From the NCBI GenBank assembly GCA_016783285.1, contig JADHWW010000037.1:1-18576 (forward strand): DNA of 18,576 nt. Reading direction: 5' to 3'. Every line of letters starts with the position of its first letter. Position 1 is the first letter of the stretch. Of this stretch, positions 1 to 5,196 are shown piece after piece. This DNA comes from Anaerolineae bacterium. Its GTDB lineage: Bacteria > Chloroflexota > Anaerolineae > B4-G1. The notes below the pieces were generated by a model. It did no database searches. It was not told where the DNA came from and saw nothing but the letters and a program-made list of their open reading frames with translations. The translations under genes were made by a program, and so were the position numbers.

Positions 1-1136
1 TCTGGAGTCTGGCCGGCTACAGTGAACTCTTCTGGCGCAACACGCAGGCCAGCGGTTTCATCCCCCAGATCAGCGTCATGCTCGGGCCGTGCGCCGGCGG
101 CTCGGTCTACTCCCCCGGCCTGACCGACTTCATCATCATGACCGAGCGCATCAGTCACATGTTCATCACTGGGCCGCAGGTGATCAAGACGGTGACTGGC
201 GAGGAGGTGGACTTCGACACGCTGGGCGGAGCCCAGACCCATGCCAGCGTCAGCGGCGTGGCCCACTTCGTAGCCGCCGACGAGGACGAGGCGCTTTCTA
301 TCACCCGCAAACTGCTGAGTTACCTGCCGTCCAACAATGTAGACCCCCCACCGCGCCTCCCGCAGACGGATGACCCGGCCAGGGCCGACCCGGCGCTGGA
401 CACACTGGTGCCGCCCGATGGGAGCCAGCCCTACGACATCCGGGAGGTCATCACCCGCGTCTTTGACCTGTCCAGTTTCTTCGAGGTGCACGCATGTTTC
501 GCCCCCAACGCGGTGGTCGGCTTCGCCCGGCTCCATGGTGAGGTAGTGGGTGTGATCGCCAACCAGCCCGCCCACATGGCCGGCGTGCTCGACGTCAACG
601 CTTCGGACAAGATCGCCCGCTTCGTCCGCTTCTGCGACGCCTTCAACATTCCCCTGGTCACCTTCGTGGACTGTCCCGGTTTTATGCCGGGGACGGTGCA
701 GGAGCACGGGGGCATCATCCGCCACGGAGCCAAGATCGTCTACGCCTACTCGGAGGCGACGGTGCCCAAGGTCTGCGTCGTCACCCGCAAGGCCTACGGC
801 GGGGCCTACATCGTGCTGAGCAGTAAATACATCCGTACCGACCTGGTCTACGCCTGGCCCACGGCGGAGATCGCGGTGCTGGGGGCGGAGGGGGCGGTCA
901 ACATTCTCTACCGCAGGCGGCTGGCGGAGGTGGAGAACCCGGAGGAGGTGCGGGCGCAGTTCATCGCCGAGTTCCGCGGGCAGTTCGGCAGCCCCTACGC
1001 GGCGGCAGCCAGCGGCCACGTGGACGACGTGATCCTGCCCAGCGAGACGCGGGCCAAACTGATCGCCGCGCTGGACTTCCTGCGGGATAAGCAGGCCGTG
1101 CCCCTGCCGAAGAAGCATGGGAATATCCCGCTGTAG
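1..1136 (+). CDS. mmdA: Methylmalonyl-CoA decarboxylase / acyl-CoA carboxyltransferase alpha subunit (5' partial)
   Basis: This is the carboxyltransferase subunit that moves CO2 between an acyl-CoA and the biotin carrier in the cytoplasm. The reading frame is open from base 3 (first visible residues WSLAGYSELFWRNTQASG), so the true start lies upstream; about 377 of the usual ~510 residues are present. Both glycine-rich oxyanion-hole segments of the crotonase-like carboxyltransferase fold are visible: GPCAGGSVY (codons around 93-119) and RKAYGGAYIV (around 787-816). The C-terminus KKHGNIPL is typical of the family. Sequence alone fits propionyl-CoA carboxylase beta equally well; the OadG-, biotin- and OadB-type genes downstream make a Na+-pumping methylmalonyl-CoA decarboxylase (methylmalonyl-CoA to propionyl-CoA plus CO2) the better reading. 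Glutaconyl-CoA decarboxylase is a less likely alternative. The stop codon TAG is itself the first bases of a heptamer repeat array. Confidence 0.9.
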   Translation, partial: WSLAGYSELFWRNTQASGFIPQISVMLGPCAGGSVYSPGLTDFIIMTERISHMFITGPQVIKTVTGEEVDFDTLGGAQTHASVSGVAHFVAADEDEALSITRKLLSYLPSNNVDPPPRLPQTDDPARADPALDTLVPPDGSQPYDIREVITRVFDLSSFFEVHACFAPNAVVGFARLHGEVVGVIANQPAHMAGVLDVNASDKIARFVRFCDAFNIPLVTFVDCPGFMPGTVQEHGGIIRHGAKIVYAYSEATVPKVCVVTRKAYGGAYIVLSSKYIRTDLVYAWPTAEIAVLGAEGAVNILYRRRLAEVENPEEVRAQFIAEFRGQFGSPYAAAASGHVDDVILPSETRAKLIAALDFLRDKQAVPLPKKHGNIPL

Positions 1137-1167
1137 GGATTAGGGATTAGGGATTAGAGATTAGAGG
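1134..1167. repeat. Heptamer array TAGGGAT/TAGAGAT
   Basis: Four consecutive 7-bp units (TAGGGAT three times, TAGAGAT once) and a partial fifth begin exactly at the mmdA stop codon. The same array resumes as TAGAGGT TAGAGAT at 1294-1307, after the palindromic element. It resembles the heptanucleotide short tandem repeats known from cyanobacteria. Similar period-7 arrays occur at 8958-9006 and 15096-15172. Confidence 0.85.
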
Positions 1168-1290
1168 CAGTGCCGCAAAAGTCGCCCTGACGGTTGACCG
1201 TCATTCTGAGCGTAGCGAAGAATCTCCTTATTACGGTGGTGGAGACCCTTCGCTTCGCTCAGGGTGACAGGGCGGGTTTTGCGCTATTGC
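1167..1290. mobile_element. Palindromic MITE-like element with candidate target-site duplication
   Basis: A 124-bp near-palindrome with no coding capacity of its own. The left half (1167-1226) and right half (1242-1290) are inverted copies. The tips match at 11 of 14 positions, CGCAAAAGTCGCCCTG (1174-1189) faces CAGGGCGGGTTTTGCG (1268-1283), and the inner arms are GTCATTCTGAGCG (from 1200) and the CGCTCAGGGTGAC stretch ending at 1268. The left arm carries an extra small hairpin, ACGGT-TG-ACCGT (1190-1201). GATTAGAG occurs directly on both sides (1159-1166 and 1291-1298), which fits an 8-9 bp target duplication, although the flanks are themselves repetitive. In translation it gives the spurious VILSVAKNL...LRFAQGD peptide often seen in predicted proteins. 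Confidence 0.7.
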
Positions 1291-1307
1291 GATTAGAGGT
1301 TAGAGAT

Positions 1308-1856
1308 TTGCAGCCCTGGAAAACGCTCTCACGTCGCACTATTCTGAATCATAGTAAATTCCTGGTCGTTGAGGAACACACCATTGAGTTGCCCGATGGT
1401 CGAGTCATTTCAGATTGGCCTTGGATAATTTCACCTGACTACGTCATAGTCTTAGCCATGACCGAAGACGGAGAGTTTCTGTGCTTTCGCCAGACAAAAT
1501 ACGGCGTGGATGGTACGTCGCTAGCGCCTGTGGGAGGGTACCTTGAGCCAGGCGAGGACCCGCTGGCTGCGGCGCAACGTGAACTGCTTGAGGAGACCGG
1601 CTACGAGGCCCCGGCTTGGATCAACCTGGGGCGTTACAGAGTGAACGGCAATCACGGCGCAGGTATGGCGTACCTGTTTCTGGCCCGTGGTGCACGGTGC
1701 GTGGCCGAGGCCGACGCTGATGACCTGGAAGAGCAAGAACTGCTCCGCCTCAGCCTCTCCGAGGTAGAAGCGGCGCTGGCGGCCAGCGAGTTCAAAGTGC
1801 TGGCGTGGACAACCACCGTGGCATTGGCGCTAAGGTACCTGGACAGGGAGGACTGA
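1308..1856 (+). CDS. Nudix hydrolase
   Basis: Cytoplasmic hydrolase of a nucleoside diphosphate linked to another moiety; the substrate cannot be named, but the ADP-ribose/sugar-nucleotide pyrophosphatase type is likely from the N-terminal pattern (PWKTLSRRTILNHSKFLVVEEHTIELPDGR). A complete Nudix box is visible, GYLEPGE-x7-RELLEETGY (G-x5-E-x7-R-E-U-x-E-E-x-G-U). I choose the TTG at 1308 because an open frame back to 1194 only translates the palindromic element; AGAGG at 1295-1299, supplied by the heptamer array, sits 8 bases upstream of this TTG. That gives 182 residues, normal for the family. Its stop touches the ATG of the OadG-like gene, so the two are probably translationally coupled, placing a Nudix enzyme inside a decarboxylase operon. 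Confidence 0.8.
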   Translation: MQPWKTLSRRTILNHSKFLVVEEHTIELPDGRVISDWPWIISPDYVIVLAMTEDGEFLCFRQTKYGVDGTSLAPVGGYLEPGEDPLAAAQRELLEETGYEAPAWINLGRYRVNGNHGAGMAYLFLARGARCVAEADADDLEEQELLRLSLSEVEAALAASEFKVLAWTTTVALALRYLDRED

Positions 1857-2231
1857 ATGGATAACCCGATCGTCATCTCGTTGGTTGTGTCCGGCATCGG
1901 TATGCTGATGCTCTTCCTGGCGCTGGTTTTTCTCTACGGGTTGATGTACTTGATGACTGCGCTCATCAAGGACCGGCCCGGGGTAGAGGAGAAGGGGAGT
2001 ATGGGGGAAGGTGTGTGTGGGAGTATGGGGGCAGATAAGCAGAGAGCGATGCGATGGCGGGCGGCGGTAATCGGTGTCGCGCTGGCCCGCGTTGAGCAAG
2101 AACGGGTAGTCCCCCCCTCTGTCCCCTCCATTGGGGGGGAGGAAGGGGGGGGAGGAGTGGTCAGTGCCTGGCGGGTACTCCACCACCAGCGCCAATTGAC
2201 GCTCAACCTGCGCACGAGGAGGGTCCAGTGA
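1857..2231 (+). CDS. OadG-like gamma/delta subunit of Na+-pumping decarboxylase
   Basis: Small membrane anchor that helps hold the soluble alpha subunit to the beta subunit. Residues 5-37 form one hydrophobic helix (from IVISLVVSGIGMLM), followed by a linker, a short Ala/Val helix (MRWRAAVIGVALARVEQ) and a C-terminal SAWRVLHHQRQL segment, the order seen in OadG/MmdD proteins. The ATG directly follows the Nudix stop (TGAATG), with GGGAGG at 1846-1851. Two parts of the linker are encoded by simple repeats: an octamer array (1995-2034) and a C7/G7 hairpin (2110-2140). These probably lengthened the linker without touching the helix segments. The stop overlaps the GTG start of the biotin carrier gene (GTGA). 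Confidence 0.75.
   Translation: MDNPIVISLVVSGIGMLMLFLALVFLYGLMYLMTALIKDRPGVEEKGSMGEGVCGSMGADKQRAMRWRAAVIGVALARVEQERVVPPSVPSIGGEEGGGGVVSAWRVLHHQRQLTLNLRTRRVQ
1995..2034. repeat. In-frame octamer repeat in the gamma subunit linker
   Basis: Five 8-bp units: GGGAGTAT GGGGGAAG GTGTGTGT GGGAGTAT GGGGGCAG. The 13-mer GGGAGTATGGGGG recurs exactly 24 bases apart (1995-2007 and 2019-2031), so it encodes a repeated GSMG peptide 8 residues apart and keeps the frame. Confidence 0.75.
2110..2140. repeat. C7/G7 hairpin inside the gamma subunit gene
   Basis: TCCCCCCC (2110-2117) pairs with GGGGGGGA (2133-2140) around a 15-base pyrimidine-rich loop. It is an 8-bp perfect stem within the coding linker and reads as a repeat insertion rather than a conserved protein segment. 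Confidence 0.6.
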
Positions 2232-2665
2232 AACGGTACCAGATTACACTTGAGGACCACACGTTCGACGTCAAAGTGCTGGACGACCCGCGCCGAGAAC
2301 AGGTGCGTGTGGAAGTAGACGGAGAGACATTCACCGTGGGGGTGAAGGCCATGCCGGTAGTGGCGGAGGCGACTGTAGAGGAGGCAGACCCGGCCACTGC
2401 GCCACCCAGAATTCCGGAGTTTTCTGAAACTTCGAAAGTCTCTGGCAGCCCGAGCAACTCAGTCTCCGCCCCTCTGCCCGGCGTGATCAAGTCCATCACC
2501 GTGCGACCCGGTCAGCAGGTTGCCCCGAATGATGAACTCCTCGTCATCGAGGCGATGAAGATGGACAACGTCATCCGCGCCACCCGTGGGGGCGTTATCG
2601 GCGCTGTCCACGTCACCGAGGGCCGCCAGGTTGCCTACGGCGAGACCCTGTTGGAAATGAACTAA
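2228..2665 (+). CDS. mmdC: Biotin carboxyl carrier subunit of decarboxylase
   Basis: Carries the carboxyl group between the alpha subunit and the membrane beta subunit. The C-terminal half is a biotinyl/lipoyl domain with the motif VIEAMKMDN, the biotinylated lysine being K111 of 145. The first 40 residues (MKRYQITLEDHTFDVKV) match the short N-terminal domain of MmdC/OadA-tail proteins, and residues 45-80 form a Pro/Ala/Ser linker. The start is GTG at 2228, overlapping the gamma subunit stop and preceded by GAGGAGGG (2216-2223). The next gene begins 13 bases downstream, so all these subunits appear to be one operon. A biotin ligase would be needed in trans and is not in the window. Confidence 0.9.
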   Translation: MKRYQITLEDHTFDVKVLDDPRREQVRVEVDGETFTVGVKAMPVVAEATVEEADPATAPPRIPEFSETSKVSGSPSNSVSAPLPGVIKSITVRPGQQVAPNDELLVIEAMKMDNVIRATRGGVIGAVHVTEGRQVAYGETLLEMN

Positions 2666-2678
2666 GAGGAGGAGGGCC

Positions 2679-3827
2679 GTGGGTGGAATTGATCTGACCG
2701 GGCTTCTAGGGGGCCTGCTGACCATCACCTGGCAACAGGTGGTCATGGTGATCGTCGGAGGGTCGCTGATGTATTTGGCCATCGCCAAGGAGTACGAGCC
2801 GACGTTGCTTTTGCCCATCGGCTTCGGCTGTATGCTGGGTAACCTGCCGGTCTCGGCCTATATGATCGGGCCGGAGGGATTGTTCGGCGTACTGAACCGA
2901 GCCGGAATAGAGACAGAACTGTTCCCCCTGCTGATCTTCCTGGGCGTGGGAGCGATGATGGACATGCGGCCGCTTCTGAGCCAGCCCATCTTCGTCCTGA
3001 TGGGGGCAATGGGCCACCTGGGCATCTTCGCCGCGTTGGTCGCGGCCGTCCTGCTGGGCTTCAACCTGGCCGAGGCGACCAGCATCGGCGTCATTGGCGC
3101 CATTGACGGGCCGACGGTGATCTACGTGGGGGCGAAATTGGGGCATCTCTTCGAGACGCCTGGGCTGGCGGCGGCGGTGGCGGTGACCGCCTACTCCTAT
3201 ATGAGCCTGGTGCCCATCATCCAGCCGCCGCTGATGCGGCTCTTCACCACCAAACGGGAGCGGGCGATCCGCATGGAGTACACACCCCGCCCAGTCTCCA
3301 GAACGGCCGTCATCCTCTTCCCCATCCTGGTGACGCTGCTGGCATCCATCTTTCTACCGCAGGCCGCGCCCCTCATTGCCACATTGATGCTGGGCAACCT
3401 GATGCGCGAGTCGGGCGTCGTGGAGGGACTCAGCCGCACTGCCCAGGAGGCGATCACCAACACCTCCACGCTCTTCCTGGGCTTGACCATCGGCTCGACG
3501 ATGCAAGGCGCGGCCTTCCTGAACCTGGGCACCGCCAAAGTCCTGCTGCTGGGCCTGGTGGCCTTCGTCCTCGATACCATCGGCGGCATTATGTTCGGGA
3601 AACTGGTCTGCTTGCTCTCGGGGCGGCGGATCAACCCCCTCGTGGGGGCAGCGGCCATCAGCGCCTTTCCGATGAGCGGGCGACTGGCACAGCAAGTAGC
3701 GCTGGAGGAGGACAACCAGAACTTCATCCTGATGCACGCCCTCGGCGCCAACACTGCCGGGCAGGTGGCATCGGTGATCGCCGCTGGTGTGCTGATGGCG
3801 CTCATCTTCCCGCTCCTGTCACCTTAG
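2679..3827 (+). CDS. mmdB: Na+-transporting decarboxylase beta subunit (OadB/MmdB family)
   Basis: Integral membrane subunit that decarboxylates carboxybiotin and couples this to Na+ export. The 382-residue protein is full length for the family and has about nine or more hydrophobic segments. Key residues can be placed: D143 in GAIDGPTVIY (equivalent of the channel aspartate D203 of Klebsiella OadB), N319 in RINPLVG, S328 in ISAFP and R335 in SGRLAQ. The N-to-S and S-to-R spacings (9 and 7) equal those of N373/S382/R389 in Klebsiella OadB. The C-terminus HALGANTAGQVASVIAAGVL is also characteristic. The start is GTG at 2679 with GAGGAGGAGG at 2666-2675. It is the last gene of the operon and is followed by the hairpin module at 3844-3956. 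Confidence 0.92.
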   Translation: MGGIDLTGLLGGLLTITWQQVVMVIVGGSLMYLAIAKEYEPTLLLPIGFGCMLGNLPVSAYMIGPEGLFGVLNRAGIETELFPLLIFLGVGAMMDMRPLLSQPIFVLMGAMGHLGIFAALVAAVLLGFNLAEATSIGVIGAIDGPTVIYVGAKLGHLFETPGLAAAVAVTAYSYMSLVPIIQPPLMRLFTTKRERAIRMEYTPRPVSRTAVILFPILVTLLASIFLPQAAPLIATLMLGNLMRESGVVEGLSRTAQEAITNTSTLFLGLTIGSTMQGAAFLNLGTAKVLLLGLVAFVLDTIGGIMFGKLVCLLSGRRINPLVGAAAISAFPMSGRLAQQVALEEDNQNFILMHALGANTAGQVASVIAAGVLMALIFPLLSP

Positions 3828-3843
3828 GGAATTCCAGACTTGA

Positions 3844-3956
3844 GGGGCGTTGAAACACCCCGCTGATACTACGAAACCCGTTAAAACGGGTTAAAACGGC
3901 CTCATTTAGTGCGTTTTCAACGCACTTCCCGTATCAGACGACGATTTCAATCGTCG
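3844..3956. other. Two-fold symmetric module of four small hairpins between convergent genes
   Basis: Four hairpins share a core GTTNAAAC-like loop but have different stems. H1 is GGGGCGTTGAAACACCCC (3844-3861, one C-A mismatch), H2 is AACCCGTTAAAACGGGTT (3875-3892), H3 is AGTGCGTTTTCAACGCACT (3908-3926) and H4 is CGACGATTTCAATCGTCG (3939-3956). H3 and H4 read as the same design on the - strand. CTGATAC lies between H1 and H2 (3863-3869), and its complement GTATCAG between H3 and H4 (3931-3937), with gaps of 1 and 5 versus 1 and 4 bases. The whole is an inverted pair of hairpin-CTGATAC-hairpin units, placed between mmdB (+) and the racemase gene (-). It may act as a bidirectional terminator or 3'-end protector, or it may be a repeat family; the function is inferred. 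Confidence 0.75.
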
Positions 3957-3967
3957 GATGTGCCTTG

Positions 3968-5116
3968 TTACACCTGTCCCTTCTCTCGCAGTTCCTCTAC
4001 CGTCGCTTCGTCGTACCCCAGGTCCGCCAGTACCTCGGCGGTGTGCTGGCCCAGGGCAGGGGCGGCGTCCGGCGAGGAACCCGTCTGCGCCGAGAGGCGC
4101 ACCGGTGGGAGCAACCCTGCGCCCGCCAGCATCCCCAGTGCCTGCACCGGGGCAGAAGCCAGTGCCTCTCCCACATTGTACACCGGCTCACAGCAACTGT
4201 CCGCCCCAACCATTTCTGCCCACTCCGCCCGCGTGCGGGTCCGAAAGAGTGTGCACAGTTCCTCGTAGGCCGGCTCGCCGGGGACGGCCGGCGCGAACTG
4301 CTGCCCCATCAGGTCCTCCCGCCCCGCCGCCCGGCAGAAGGCGGCCCAGAACTGGGGCTCCAGCGCTGCCAGCGTCACGTACCTGCCGTCCCCGGTCTCG
4401 TAGACGTGGTAGCAGACCAGGCCGCCGGTCAGGTCGCTTCCGCCCTGCTTCATCGGCTGCCCTCCCTGGTGCTGTGCCACTGCCACTGGCATGCAAGCCA
4501 GCGACGCCCCCAGGAGTGACCCGTCCACCCGCTGCCCCTGGCCTGTCCGCTCCCGCGCCACCAGCGCCAGCAGGATACCGATCGCCGCCCACAGCGCGCC
4601 CGCCAGGTCGGCTATGAGGGCGCCGGGGACCACTGGTGGTCCCTTCAGTGGCCCGGTCAGGTCCAGCAGGCCCACCAGGCCGATGTAATTCAGGTCGTGA
4701 CCAGCCCGCTCCCGGTGGGGTCCGTCCGATCCGTAGCCGGTCAGCGAGCAGTAGACCAGGCGAGGGTTGGCCTGGGCCAGTCTCCCGTATCCCAGTCCCA
4801 GCCGCTCCATCACACCGGGGCGGAAACTCTCCAGGAGTACGTCGGCGGTCTCGACCAGCCGCAAGAAGATGACCCGCCCCTCGTCGGATTTGAGGTTCAG
4901 TGTGAGGCTCTTTTTACCCCGGTTGAGCGCTCGGAAGAGGATACTCTCTCCGTCCGCCAGCGGTGGCGCGTACCGCAGCCAGTCTCCCCCGCTCGGTCGT
5001 TCCACCCTAATGATCTCGGCGCCGAAGTCGGCCAGGATGCGGGAGCAGTAGGGACCGGGGAGGAGGCGGGAGAGGTCCAGCGCGCGCATGCCTGCCAGTG
5101 GGCCGTCGTTTGTCAT
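3968..5116 (-). CDS. Alpha-methylacyl-CoA racemase-like protein (CaiB/BaiF family)
   Basis: Member of the family III CoA-transferase fold, 382 residues. It aligns by motif with alpha-methylacyl-CoA racemase rather than true CoA transferases: GHDLNY carries H140, and D170 in LIADLAG follows 30 residues later, the same spacing as H126/D156 of the Mycobacterium racemase. ALEPQFW matches the segment with the third active-site acid (E241). The N-terminus LAGMRALDLSRLLPGPYCSRILADFGAEIIRVE is the standard CoA-binding start. The ATG at 5116 is preceded by GAGGAGGTG and is preferred; the open frame upstream to 5410 lies antisense within the VanW gene and is ignored. Racemisation of 2-methyl-branched acyl-CoAs would fit the neighbouring methylmalonyl-CoA-type decarboxylase, but that link is inference. 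A CoA transferase remains possible. Confidence 0.82.
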   Translation of the reverse strand: MTNDGPLAGMRALDLSRLLPGPYCSRILADFGAEIIRVERPSGGDWLRYAPPLADGESILFRALNRGKKSLTLNLKSDEGRVIFLRLVETADVLLESFRPGVMERLGLGYGRLAQANPRLVYCSLTGYGSDGPHRERAGHDLNYIGLVGLLDLTGPLKGPPVVPGALIADLAGALWAAIGILLALVARERTGQGQRVDGSLLGASLACMPVAVAQHQGGQPMKQGGSDLTGGLVCYHVYETGDGRYVTLAALEPQFWAAFCRAAGREDLMGQQFAPAVPGEPAYEELCTLFRTRTRAEWAEMVGADSCCEPVYNVGEALASAPVQALGMLAGAGLLPPVRLSAQTGSSPDAAPALGQHTAEVLADLGYDEATVEELREKGQV

Positions 5117-5196
5117 AGGTACACCTCCTCTTCGTGTAGTGCTCCCATTCGACGCCGACCCGGCAGTCCTGTTTCGTATGTCGGCTTCATTCCACA

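Noticed and set aside
1134..1167. TTAGGGA repeats as telomere-like DNA
   Set aside because: Only four imperfect units internal to a bacterial operon region; simply one of several heptamer arrays.
3197..3805. 202-codon open frame antisense to mmdB
   Set aside because: Mirror of a strongly conserved membrane protein; composition (Arg/Ser/Pro-rich) is that of a shadow frame.
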